Source of the DNA: Vampirovibrionales bacterium
GTDB taxonomy: Bacteria; Cyanobacteriota; Vampirovibrionia; Vampirovibrionales; JAJTHC01
DNA: 6,743 nucleotides
Assembly (NCBI GenBank): GCA_021299615.1
Contig: JAJTHC010000095.1
Span: forward strand, 1-6,743
Direction: 5' to 3'
Below, piece after piece: positions 1 to 6,693 of the stretch; position 1 is the stretch's first letter, and each line of letters opens with the position of its first letter. The notes under the pieces are model-generated. The model was not told where the DNA came from. It saw nothing but the letters and a program-made list of their open reading frames with translations, and made no database searches. Both the position numbers and the translations under genes were made by a program.

Positions 1-396
1 AGTGGGCAAATCTTCTTAAGTGTGAACAATCACGACAAACCCTATGCGGTGGAAGTGGCTCGGCGTTTTCAGTCGATCGGGTTTAACTTGATTTCGACGC
101 AAGGCACGGCTCGCTTTTTAAGTGAGCAAAGCATCTCCTGTTTCCCTGTGCGTAAACGGCATGAAGGCTCGCCGAATGCCCAAACTTTGATTGAATCAGG
201 TGATATTCAGCTGGTGATTAACACCCCTTCAGGTGATGAAGGCTTGCTGGATGATAGCTACATCCGCAAATCCGCCGTCATTCACAACACGCCGATGACC
301 ACGACGTTAACAGGTGCCATGGCAATGGCGGAAGCGATTGAAGCCCTTAAAACGCAGACTTACAAGGTGCGTTCCTTGCAAACGTTGTTTGCTTAA
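1..396 (+). CDS. carB: Carbamoyl-phosphate synthase large subunit, C-terminal part (cut by window edge)
   Basis: The frame is open from base 1 to TAA at 394-396 and gives the last 131 residues of a protein that begins outside the window. The GTG at base 22 is internal, because the preceding residues SGQIFLS continue the usual start of this domain. The product matches the C-terminal MGS-like allosteric domain of CarB. Visible family marks are TQGTA at residues 33-37 (THGTA in many homologues), the KRHEG stretch at 52-56, INTPSG at 73-78 and the IRKSAV segment followed by TTTLTGAMAMAEAI. In the family this domain binds regulators such as UMP, IMP and ornithine, while the missing N-terminal parts make carbamoyl phosphate from bicarbonate, ATP and glutamine-derived ammonia for pyrimidine and arginine synthesis. 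The enzyme is cytoplasmic. Its length to the stop fits a normal C-terminus. No terminator follows, and the next gene's promoter overlaps its stop. Confidence 0.95.
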   Translation, partial: SGQIFLSVNNHDKPYAVEVARRFQSIGFNLISTQGTARFLSEQSISCFPVRKRHEGSPNAQTLIESGDIQLVINTPSGDEGLLDDSYIRKSAVIHNTPMTTTLTGAMAMAEAIEALKTQTYKVRSLQTLFA

Positions 397-417
397 TCTG
401 CAAAAACAGACTATACT
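389..417 (+). promoter_or_regulatory. Sigma70-type promoter for the thioredoxin-like gene
   Basis: TTGCTT at 389-394 and TATACT at 412-417 are separated by exactly 17 nt, close to the housekeeping consensus. The -35 box overlaps the end of carB, so the downstream gene can be transcribed independently. Initiation would be expected near 424, giving a leader of about 27 nt. The leader contains a purine-rich ribosome site, AGAGAGGG at 437-444, 6 nt before the ATG at 451. This is sequence inference with no transcript evidence. Confidence 0.6.
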
Positions 418-450
418 AATAGGTATCTGTGGAGTCAGAGAGGGAAAAAC

Positions 451-879
451 ATGTCAAAGTCTTTTTATATCACCTTAGCATTACTTGTTCTAACGGCGTT
501 AGGAACTGTCATCATACCCAGTTATGCCCAACAAAAGTTGCCGACGCAATACCAAAGCAATTCGTTGTGCGACACGGTGTTACTTGAGTTTTATTGGGAA
601 AAATGTAGTGCCTGCCGTAACATTGCCCCCTTTGTGGATCAAGTGGAAAGCAACTTGCAAGCGAAAGGTTTAAAAGTCAAACGCATTAACATTTATGAAG
701 GCAATAATATGGAACTCGCCCAAACCTTTAAAGTCAATGCCGTACCCGCCTTTTTCTTATTTGGAGGCAATAAAAAAACGATTGAATCCCTGCCGATTGG
801 TAGTGTTTCAGGGGCTAATTTAGAAACTAAGATAGATTCAGCCATCTCGAAATACAGAGCCTCTAAGAAATGTAGCTAA
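451..879 (+). CDS. Exported thioredoxin-fold protein with CXXC motif
   Basis: The product has 142 residues. Residues 1-26 form a signal peptide or membrane anchor: Lys3, a hydrophobic run at about 6-22, then SYA before QQ, a plausible signal peptidase I site. The mature part is a compact thioredoxin fold. It shows strand LLEFYWE (44-50), active site C52-S-A-C55 followed by helix RNIAPFVDQVE, strand VKRINIYE and the cis-proline signature VNAVPAFFLF with Pro99. Two further cysteines, C40 and C141, lie outside the active site. In the family, C-X-X-C reduces, oxidises or isomerises disulfides in the periplasm or at the membrane surface. The SA dipeptide and the missing WCGPC motif leave the direction of redox activity open. 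It resembles single-domain TxlA/HCF164-type proteins more than DsbA, since no helical insertion is visible. The ATG has a good ribosome site 6 nt upstream and its own promoter. Confidence 0.85.
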   Translation: MSKSFYITLALLVLTALGTVIIPSYAQQKLPTQYQSNSLCDTVLLEFYWEKCSACRNIAPFVDQVESNLQAKGLKVKRINIYEGNNMELAQTFKVNAVPAFFLFGGNKKTIESLPIGSVSGANLETKIDSAISKYRASKKCS

Positions 880-903
880 CCTTGTAGCCTCTGCGAAAGT
901 GCT

Positions 904-974
904 GTCCCCTCTCCTAAAATTAGGAGAGGGAAGAGAACGTCGTTAGACGTTCGAGGGTGAGGTTAAATTTTAGA
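904..974 (+). repeat. REP-like palindromic element, copy A
   Basis: A perfect palindromic hairpin lies at 907-930: 11-nt arms CCCTCTCCTAA and TTAGGAGAGGG around AA. A second perfect hairpin follows at 935-952, with GAACGTC and GACGTTC around loop GTTA. The element then runs through GAGGGTGAGGTTAAA. It starts 24 nt after the stop of the thioredoxin-like gene. No T-run follows the stem, so it is not a classical intrinsic terminator. It looks like a mobile extragenic palindrome that may still stabilise mRNA or weakly stop transcription. Copy B lies opposite it at 986-1029. Confidence 0.7.
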
Positions 975-985
975 CTCCGTTTGTG

Positions 986-1029
986 GGTTTAACCGCCCCC
1001 TAACCCCCTCCTAAAATTAGGAGGGGGGA
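986..1029 (-). repeat. REP-like palindromic element, copy B (inverted)
   Basis: Read on the minus strand, this repeats the layout of copy A: GTCCCC, the palindrome with shared core CTCCTAAAATTAGGAG, then a G-rich run and GGTTAAA. The palindrome at 1004-1027 is perfect over 24 nt, with arms CCCCCTCCTAA and TTAGGAGGGGG around AA. Compared with copy A, the stem has changed at two paired positions (CCCTCTCC/GGAGAGGG versus CCCCCTCC/GGAGGGGG), so pairing is preserved. It lacks the inner GAACGTC hairpin. Copies A and B face each other like a two-unit composite of extragenic palindromes. Confidence 0.7.
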
Positions 1030-1044
1030 CAAAGCCACTTCTTG

Positions 1045-1113
1045 ATTTTCTAAAACACTATAATGTTACATTTAATACATCTATTTGATACCCCTTAAAC
1101 TTTTTTAGAAAAT
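1045..1113. repeat. AT-rich 11-bp perfect inverted repeat
   Basis: ATTTTCTAAAA at 1045-1055 is the exact reverse complement of TTTTAGAAAAT at 1103-1113, with 47 nt of AT-rich sequence between. It lies 45 nt before the start of the prepilin-like gene. It could be a transcript stem-loop, a regulator site or the eroded ends of a small element. The segment TAAAACACTATA at 1051-1062 is the reverse complement of 12 nt at the left end of repeat E2 (5587-5598). Confidence 0.45.
1059..1064 (+). promoter_or_regulatory. Possible -10 box for the prepilin-like gene
   Basis: TATAAT is a perfect -10 hexamer followed by G, about 95 nt before the coding start. No good -35 box is found 16-18 nt upstream. TTGATT at 1043-1048 is only 10 nt away, which is too close. 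In AT-rich DNA a bare TATAAT can occur by chance, so this is only a candidate. Confidence 0.3.
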
Positions 1114-1157
1114 AGACGATACTTCACCAAAGCCGTTTTAGCAAGTGTAGAGGTATC

Positions 1158-4100
1158 ATGTCCATGTTTTCAAATAAATTGTTTCGTCGTCACAAAGAAA
1201 CAGGGTTTACGTTGATCGAACTGGTGGTTTCTATCGGTGTGGTGGGCTTGGTGATCTTACCTCTATTGTTGACGTCGACTACGATTATCACCAAAGGCTT
1301 GGTGGATTCAGCCTCACACACGAAATCGAATTTTCAATTAAGCGAAATGTTTAACCAAATGGGCTTGGTCTTTGATTCCAGCTCAAACATGGTACGACCT
1401 GACAACTTCACCACGTGGGATCCTCGTCGAGAGTTTCAAATGACATATTACAACGTCAACCGTGGTGTGGCAGAAAAAGTAGGCTATCGTTTGGTAAATG
1501 TGGGGGGAACCGTCACGGGAGCAGGATTCGCTTCAACAACCGACGGCGGAAGATGGTATCTTCAAAAATTATTAGACAATGGTTTAGGAACAGGTAATGA
1601 AGTATCTTCACCTTATGCCACTTTGGCGTCGGATCAAGTTGAAATCCTTCCTCAAGGCACCAATGGCCCTCAATTTACGTATTGTAATACAGCGGGAACG
1701 TGTACGAACAGTCCTAACTTACTAACTCCTGCTTTTTTAGGAGACCTCGCTTCAGTCACCCTTCAAATGCAAGGCTTTCAAGTCACCGCCCCAGGGATTA
1801 ATCAGAATGAAGGGCGTGTGATGACAGGGAACAAGCAATTTTTTATAGGGAAAAAATATGCGTCTCAAGCGGCAGGGGATTTAAACACCGCTTCTGCGGT
1901 AAGCGTAACGTCACTTACAGACTTTTTCGGCGTTACAAACCAAGATCAAATTAAAGCACTTTCGGCATCTTTCAATAAACAAAATAATACGAGCTTGGTA
2001 CTTCCAGCGACGTCACAAATCGCCAGCGTTAACCTTACCGCTCCGCAAACCCTGCTCAACAATACAACGATCTTGCGTGTCGTGGTGGATCAAATTCGGG
2101 GCAATTATGCCTTTGTCGGTCGGGAGGGAGCAACAACTCGTTTATACTTTTATAATGCCATGAGAAATCAGCTAACCAACGTCACCAGTTTTATAAGCCC
2201 TTCAGGGAGACCCAATACGGACTTTCCAGCGGATGATTACCCTTTGGTGATTGACGAGTTTACAGGCAAGGTATTTTGGACGTCTAACGATAAAGGTACG
2301 GCTGTTAATCCTTATGGTAAAGCGGATGCAGGGGCGGGTTCTAATAGAATGCACCTCTTGGGGTGGGATCCTTACCAAGCAAGCCTAGGCGTCTTTTTAG
2401 TGGATTCAAGAAATACAAACTTAAGTGGTATTGCTTATACCCTTATTCCCGATCATCAAAATGGAACGCTTTGGGCATTACAAGACAACGGCATAACAGG
2501 AACTACCGCTCAAACACAAATTGTGGCGATAGATACGAATACCATGGCTACGGTATTCAATCAAGCACTTAATACCATTACGGGAGCTGATCAATTTGAT
2601 TACATCAATAGTTGGGACATCACCAATGGCGAAGGGGCGGGTGTGTCTGGTGATCTTTTCTTAGCAGCGTTGAATAGATTTAATAATAAAATGGGAATGC
2701 TTTACCTAAAAGCCAATCGAGACGGAAATAATGTTTCGATTACGTCAAAAGCCATCACCAATTCAGCGGTGAATACGCCCCCTGCCACCCCCGCTACACC
2801 TGACTCAAGTCCAGGATATAATAATAGTCTTAGTCCGAATCGTCTTGTGGTGAATGATAGCTTAAGAGCCGCTGGGTTTTTAACACGCCTATTGCCAACA
2901 GATACCCGTAGTTTTTATTACACGGCAGCATCTATGAACACGTTAGAACTAGCTCCACTGGTTGCGAATTCTAGTACAGTTTTGCCAATTGATCCACCGT
3001 TTAATGCGAATCTATCTCATCAACCCAATCAAATGAAACAATGGTTCCATAATAACTTTTATTATGGTATTGCGGATGATGGGTTTCTTCCAGCGTGGGG
3101 GAATGGTTCTGGTGCCTTATGGACGCATAAAATCAATAATGATGACCCCTATTTTGGGGGACTTAATTCGACAATGACTTTAAATGCCACTTCTGGGGCT
3201 TTCCCCAATTTTACCTTCGGTAACCTGAACTCTCGTATTATAGAGAATGCCTATGTTCCTCGTCATTCCTTCAATACGGTTGGTACCTGTTTCCATGATA
3301 TGGGAGTCAATAACTCACAAGTTATAACACGCAATGAAACCGTACGAATGTATAGTGCTGTTTTTTCAGGAACTTCAACTATGCACCAACCTGTTGTTGG
3401 GAATGATAATTGTAGAACACAAAATTACCCTACCACACAAAAAGGTGTTATAATCCAACGCAATATTAAAACAGGCGGAACAAACCCTTATGAGAACATC
3501 AAATATTTTTTCAGAAACATGAATGGCCAAGACCCTTGGATGCTACCTGTTCAAGACACCGATAAAGTCGTTTTTACTTATTGGGACGGTGCTAACTATC
3601 GATTAGATGTTTTTACGGGCAATAGTAATAGCTTTACCACAGGGGCTGATTCCACACGACCTACCATTCCTGCTACTTTTATGCAAGCTGCTAAAGAAAA
3701 AGGTATTATAGGTATTAACTATAACCGCATGGAACTGATGGTGACAAATGCCGCTGGTCATGTGGTACTGTGGAAGTTTGGTGGCGGTCGGCAAAATAAT
3801 GCGGTGGCTCGGAACGGAAACTTCCTCACTCGCCAAGCCGAACCTGGGCGTCACCTTCGACTAGAAAGCTTGGGACTTGAGTTCGTGCAAGATGCCATGA
3901 GTATTGCGGAAGACAATAGCAACGCTTATGTCTTGCTTAGATCGTCGACTCGTAACGGTATTACCAAACCCACACGCATCGTTCGCTTTAAGTGTGATGC
4001 TCGACTCAAAGAAGGGGCAAGAAATAATTCTTCCTTCTGTTACAGGGTGAGTGAATTAACCCTGCCGAACAATTTTAGTACGTCAAACAGTATGGATCTA

Positions 4101-4625
4101 GCTGTAAACCAATCACCCGATGCGACAGAAGCCTTTATTTTAAGAGACAATATCGTTTCTCGTATTGCGGATCGAAATATGGTAGGGGCAACAACACCTA
4201 CGCCTTGGTATTCAGGTTCTGGAGGCTATGGCGGAGGCTTAGCCCATTCCAGCAAAACAGGTAAACTTTATGTGCTTCGTGCCAATGAAAATAGAACATG
4301 GTCTCCTTCACAATCTAGTACGATTCGAGGGGGTATTAACAGAATGGGCATGATCGTCGGAGTCATTCAACCCAATGCTGGCAATACGGCTCGTATTGAA
4401 GTTGAAAATATCCTAATCCCCACGGAAGGCTGGGCGGTTCCTAATGATCTCAGCGGGGCGGTGACGGCTTTTAATGAAAATACTCATTATAATGGACGTC
4501 GCTGTAGCTTACGCATTGACGATCAACGAGACTTCTTGCATGTGATTTGTCAAAACAATAATAATACTGCCAATCGACGTAACTTTGTCTACAGCTATCA
4601 AAACGCAACAGGTTACAACTTGTAA
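1158..4625 (+). CDS. Giant prepilin-like protein with beta-rich, propeller-like extracellular region
   Basis: The product has 1155 residues. A basic leader (KLFRRHKETG) is followed by the class III prepilin signal: cleavage after Gly16, Phe17 as the new N-terminus, Glu21 at +5 and a hydrophobic helix to about residue 40. A prepilin peptidase should therefore process it for assembly in a type IV pilus or type II secretion type pseudopilus. Usual pilins have about 120-350 residues, so the remainder is exceptional. After about 300 residues there are repeated short hydrophobic strands separated by Asn/Gly/Asp turns, for example near 316, 360-378, 422-446, 498-518, 802-821, 849-878, 920-934, 988-1007 and 1034-1048. 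This spacing suggests beta-propeller blades. Eight cysteines form close pairs: 176/182, 711/752, 946/961 and 1116/1131. A surface adhesin or pilus-tip role is inference. The start is ambiguous: AGAGG at 1149-1153 is 4 nt from ATG 1158 and 10 nt from in-frame ATG 1164. No frameshift is visible. Confidence 0.85.
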   Translation: MSMFSNKLFRRHKETGFTLIELVVSIGVVGLVILPLLLTSTTIITKGLVDSASHTKSNFQLSEMFNQMGLVFDSSSNMVRPDNFTTWDPRREFQMTYYNVNRGVAEKVGYRLVNVGGTVTGAGFASTTDGGRWYLQKLLDNGLGTGNEVSSPYATLASDQVEILPQGTNGPQFTYCNTAGTCTNSPNLLTPAFLGDLASVTLQMQGFQVTAPGINQNEGRVMTGNKQFFIGKKYASQAAGDLNTASAVSVTSLTDFFGVTNQDQIKALSASFNKQNNTSLVLPATSQIASVNLTAPQTLLNNTTILRVVVDQIRGNYAFVGREGATTRLYFYNAMRNQLTNVTSFISPSGRPNTDFPADDYPLVIDEFTGKVFWTSNDKGTAVNPYGKADAGAGSNRMHLLGWDPYQASLGVFLVDSRNTNLSGIAYTLIPDHQNGTLWALQDNGITGTTAQTQIVAIDTNTMATVFNQALNTITGADQFDYINSWDITNGEGAGVSGDLFLAALNRFNNKMGMLYLKANRDGNNVSITSKAITNSAVNTPPATPATPDSSPGYNNSLSPNRLVVNDSLRAAGFLTRLLPTDTRSFYYTAASMNTLELAPLVANSSTVLPIDPPFNANLSHQPNQMKQWFHNNFYYGIADDGFLPAWGNGSGALWTHKINNDDPYFGGLNSTMTLNATSGAFPNFTFGNLNSRIIENAYVPRHSFNTVGTCFHDMGVNNSQVITRNETVRMYSAVFSGTSTMHQPVVGNDNCRTQNYPTTQKGVIIQRNIKTGGTNPYENIKYFFRNMNGQDPWMLPVQDTDKVVFTYWDGANYRLDVFTGNSNSFTTGADSTRPTIPATFMQAAKEKGIIGINYNRMELMVTNAAGHVVLWKFGGGRQNNAVARNGNFLTRQAEPGRHLRLESLGLEFVQDAMSIAEDNSNAYVLLRSSTRNGITKPTRIVRFKCDARLKEGARNNSSFCYRVSELTLPNNFSTSNSMDLAVNQSPDATEAFILRDNIVSRIADRNMVGATTPTPWYSGSGGYGGGLAHSSKTGKLYVLRANENRTWSPSQSSTIRGGINRMGMIVGVIQPNAGNTARIEVENILIPTEGWAVPNDLSGAVTAFNENTHYNGRRCSLRIDDQRDFLHVICQNNNNTANRRNFVYSYQNATGYNL

Positions 4626-4637
4626 AAAATCGTTTTC

Positions 4638-4785
4638 ATACCATTTAAACGATTGAATAGCGTATAGATGGATTTTAGGAGCCTAGACTCGCAGATGGGC
4701 GAGGTGTACAGAGACGTACATAAGCACATCGAGAACCCGATCGACAACGAAGACGCCAGACGCTATTTAATCGTTTAATTGGTAT
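4638..4785. repeat. Structured dispersed repeat E1
   Basis: The element is a 148-bp unit closed by 26-nt arms (4638-4663 and 4760-4785). The arms pair at 24 of 26 positions, and one mismatch becomes G:U in RNA. Inside, in order, are TAGGAGCCTAGA (4676-4687, small palindrome), hairpin CTCGC-AGATGG-GCGAG (4688-4703), hairpin TGTAC-AGAGAC-GTACA (4705-4720) and CGACAACGAAGA (4742-4753). The same order recurs in E2. It begins 12 nt after the stop of the prepilin-like gene. No open frame of note lies inside. It could be a mobile palindromic element, a structured 3' UTR or an RNA gene. The sequence shows structure and recurrence, not function. Confidence 0.75.
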
Positions 4786-4802
4786 AAGCATAAAAAAAAG
4801 TT

Positions 4803-4831
4803 TTCTTGTTTTGATGTGATTGTTGTAGAAT
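4803..4831 (+). promoter_or_regulatory. Weak promoter candidate for the 210-residue gene
   Basis: TAGAAT at 4826-4831 is a fair -10 box. The best -35 at 17-nt spacing is TTCTTG (4803-4808), which is poor. Initiation near 4838 would fall after the upstream in-frame ATG at 4836 and so favour the start at 4881. Confidence 0.3.
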
Positions 4832-4880
4832 ACTAATGCATGCTTGCTTATCTCCTCATTTAAAAAATAAAGGTAATTTT

Positions 4881-5513
4881 ATGCGTTCTTTTGTAACTCT
4901 CGATCCTTCATTACATATGCTTAATCCTCAATCTAAAATCAATACTTCCCAAACAAACGCTCAACGAAGCGGTTACAGTGCAGACCCTTACGACGGTGCC
5001 TACCCCATGATGGGGCGGACTGTTGCCTACCCTGATCCCAATGACGGCTTAGGGCTACGGCTTTTTGGCATGGGTTTAATTCGACCTTTCACCCAAGCCA
5101 TTAACGGCGGGATTCGTGCTGTAAACTTTGCTACATCCAGCGTAAATAACGCCTTTTTAACCCTACTAGGGGCTGGGGGCGTTGCTTTATTGATTAAATC
5201 TTTTAGAGAGAAAGGGGCGTTAAAAGCTACGGCAGGCTTAGCCGCCTTAGGTGCCGCCGCTTATTTTGGCTTAAAAACCTTGGTTAAAGGCATGGATGGT
5301 CAACGCACACAACATGAAGATGGCGACTGGCAGTACCGCTTAGGCACGACTACCACCTATGGTGTAGGTGCCACAGTTTTACTAGGACTGTTTAATGGGG
5401 GGAACTTCGGTAGTCTTATTAAGGATGCGGCAGGCAAGGCTTGGAACGGCACAGCGAACATTCCCAAAACCGCTGTAGAAGTCGTCAAAAAGATATTTTC
5501 AGCGTTTAAGTAA
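4881..5513 (+). CDS. Membrane-associated protein of unknown function (210 residues)
   Basis: I do not recognise this protein. The start at 4881 is preferred over the in-frame ATG at 4836. AAGG at 4870-4873 sits 7 nt before it, the upstream 15 codons lack a ribosome site, and a weak promoter would start transcription past 4836. The product has no signal peptide. Residues 1-60 are polar and rich in Pro, Tyr, Asp and Asn (for example DPYDGAYPMMGRTVAYPDPNDG at 35-56, probably disordered). Three hydrophobic, Gly/Ala-rich segments follow at about 91-105, 116-135 and 155-171, with a charged link at 136-153. The C-terminus, about 185-210, is an amphipathic Lys-rich helix ending in FSAFK. There are no cysteines. 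The gene lies alone between E1 and E2, so context gives no function. A small inner-membrane protein, perhaps linked to the surface structures encoded on each side, is inference. Confidence 0.75.
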   Translation: MRSFVTLDPSLHMLNPQSKINTSQTNAQRSGYSADPYDGAYPMMGRTVAYPDPNDGLGLRLFGMGLIRPFTQAINGGIRAVNFATSSVNNAFLTLLGAGGVALLIKSFREKGALKATAGLAALGAAAYFGLKTLVKGMDGQRTQHEDGDWQYRLGTTTTYGVGATVLLGLFNGGNFGSLIKDAAGKAWNGTANIPKTAVEVVKKIFSAFK

Positions 5514-5526
5514 ACGCTCCTTCTCC

Positions 5527-5539
5527 TCCACTTGGTGGA
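5527..5539. other. Short hairpin after the 210-residue gene
   Basis: TCCAC-TTG-GTGGA forms a 5-bp stem 14 nt after the stop codon. No T-run follows, so a terminator call is not justified. The remaining bases up to 5588 show nothing else I can name. Confidence 0.3.
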
Positions 5540-5588
5540 AGCCCCACAAGAAGTCTTAGGCTTTGCCGAAACCCTCTTCAGAGAAATA

Positions 5589-5733
5589 TAGTGTTTTAAA
5601 GAATTAAGCAGACGTTAGACTATTCTAGGATCTTAGATTTTTTGTGCGGGCGTGTAGTGAGACCTACATAACCAAACAAAAAAATCGTAGCGACAACGAA
5701 GAGACAACGTATGGTTATTTATTTAAAACACTA
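5589..5733. repeat. Structured dispersed repeat E2, diverged copy of E1
   Basis: The element is a 145-bp unit with 28-nt ungapped arms (5589-5616 and 5706-5733) that pair at 24 of 28 positions. The arm sequence differs from that of E1 but the layout is the same. It has TAGGATCTTAGA (5626-5637), hairpin TGTAG-TGAGAC-CTACA (5653-5668) and CGACAACGAAGA (5691-5702, identical to E1 over 12 nt). In the central hairpin the closing C:G of E1 is G:C here, which is a compensatory change. E2 replaces the second E1 hairpin with a long-range T-run/A-run pairing (GATTTTTT 5636-5643 with AAAAAATC 5679-5686). It ends 35 nt before the flagellin start, so it may lie in that gene's leader or be the tail of the preceding transcript. 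Confidence 0.75.
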
Positions 5734-5747
5734 GACACCTGTTCAAT

Positions 5748-5760
5748 GAAGAGAGAGAGA
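5748..5760 (+). promoter_or_regulatory. GA-repeat ribosome binding site of flagellin
   Basis: A purine run with five GA units (5751-5760) ends 8 nt before the ATG at 5769 and is the only Shine-Dalgarno-like sequence there. It offers several overlapping GAGAG pairings rather than a strong AGGAGG. Dinucleotide repeats can slip, so unit number might alter translation strength. Five units is short for that. Confidence 0.5.
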
Positions 5761-5768
5761 CCAACACC

Positions 5769-6668
5769 ATGCCTTTACAATTCATCAATACCAATTTAAA
5801 TGCCATTCGTTCCTTGCAAACTTTGCGACTCAATACCGCTCGCACGGACAGAGCTGCTCAAGACATCGCCAGTGGTAAAAAAATTAACACGAGTTCGGAT
5901 GACGCCGGTGGCTACGCCATTAGCCAACGCTTTACCGCCGATATTCTAACAGGGCAACGTGCGGATCAAAACATCCAAGACGGGCTTTCCATGTTACAAG
6001 TGACCGAAGGCAGTATCAGTGTCATGAGCGACAACTTACAACGCATTCGTGAACTGGCTGTTCAAATGGCGAACGATGTGAACGGTGCCGATCAACGTAA
6101 TAGTTTAGCCAAAGAAATGCGTGCTTTGTTGGATGATATGAATCGTTTAAGCACTGCGTCTCAGTTCAACGGCATGAATGTGCTGGACGGTTCCTTAACA
6201 GATGCAAAAGTCCAAATCGCAGGTGGTTCTAATTTGGCGACCAATACAATTGATATTCTAGGGGCCTTTGCTCAATTAGATACAACGACCTTAGGACTTG
6301 AAGCCATAGTAGCCCCCACTCGTTGGACGCCTGCGACCTTAAACGACATTTTTGATGGTACGACGACACAGTTAAACAGTTCAGAACGTGTACTTTCGTA
6401 CTTAGGCGATATTGACAACGCCTTAACATTAATCAACGGGCAACGTTCCACCATTGGAGCCTTAAGCAATCAGTTAGAACGTGCTGGAAGTTTCTTAGGC
6501 TTAAGTAATTTAAATATTGAAGCATCTCGTAGTCGTATTGTGGATACTGATATTGCGAAGGCTTCCGCTGAATATACGCAAGCACAGGTCTTACAAAATG
6601 CAGCGGTCAGCATATTACAGCAAGCCAATGTAAGCAATCAAGCTGCTTTGCAATTGTTAAAGGCATAG
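5769..6668 (+). CDS. fliC: Flagellin
   Basis: The product has 299 residues and is the filament subunit, exported through the flagellar type III pathway without a cleaved signal peptide. The N-terminal D0/D1 region is complete: INTNLNAIRSLQ at 6-17, ASGKKINTSSDDAGGYAIS at 34-52 (family: SG.RINSA.DDAAG.AI), NLQRIRELAVQMAN at 89-102 and SQFNGMNVLDG at 131-141. Residues about 142-205 are a short variable centre without a large D2/D3 insertion, which makes this a small flagellin. The C-terminal D1/D0 region runs from about 206, with SRSRIVDTDIAKASAEYT at 253-270 and the terminal helix AQVLQNAAVSILQQANVSNQAALQLLKA. There are no cysteines. The QRIRELAV segment corresponds to the stretch that vertebrate TLR5 recognises in many flagellins. 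I see no convincing sigma28 promoter. The start codon has a GA-rich ribosome site 8 nt upstream. No flagellar assembly genes or chaperone are in the window. Confidence 0.95.
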   Translation: MPLQFINTNLNAIRSLQTLRLNTARTDRAAQDIASGKKINTSSDDAGGYAISQRFTADILTGQRADQNIQDGLSMLQVTEGSISVMSDNLQRIRELAVQMANDVNGADQRNSLAKEMRALLDDMNRLSTASQFNGMNVLDGSLTDAKVQIAGGSNLATNTIDILGAFAQLDTTTLGLEAIVAPTRWTPATLNDIFDGTTTQLNSSERVLSYLGDIDNALTLINGQRSTIGALSNQLERAGSFLGLSNLNIEASRSRIVDTDIAKASAEYTQAQVLQNAAVSILQQANVSNQAALQLLKA

Positions 6669-6693
6669 AAAAATCTGTAAGTCATCATTCTTT

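Noticed and set aside
907..1027. Perfect hairpins as intrinsic terminators
   Set aside because: The stems are strong but no T-run follows either palindrome on the strand of the upstream gene.
904..1029. CRISPR array
   Set aside because: There are only two inverted, palindromic units with no regular spacers.
1415..1597. Open frames overlapping the giant gene (also 2363-2572 + and 3603-3854 -)
   Set aside because: They lie wholly inside the giant gene in other frames, have no ribosome sites or recognisable motifs, and read as low-quality basic or mixed sequence.
4638..4785. E1 as an integron attC site
   Set aside because: The long-arm, central-loop shape is similar, but the RYYYAAC and GTTRRRY core boxes are not present at the ends.
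5723..5750. Sigma28 flagellar promoter before flagellin
   Set aside because: TAAA is followed after 15 nt by TCAATGAA, which matches GCCGATAA at only three positions.
5746..5799. 17-residue upstream frame overlapping the flagellin start
   Set aside because: It starts at ATG 5746 in another frame, with no ribosome site of its own and no attenuator-like structure after it.
6229..6469. Two minus-strand open frames inside flagellin
   Set aside because: They are antisense to the well-conserved flagellin frame, overlap each other, and show no protein-like features.
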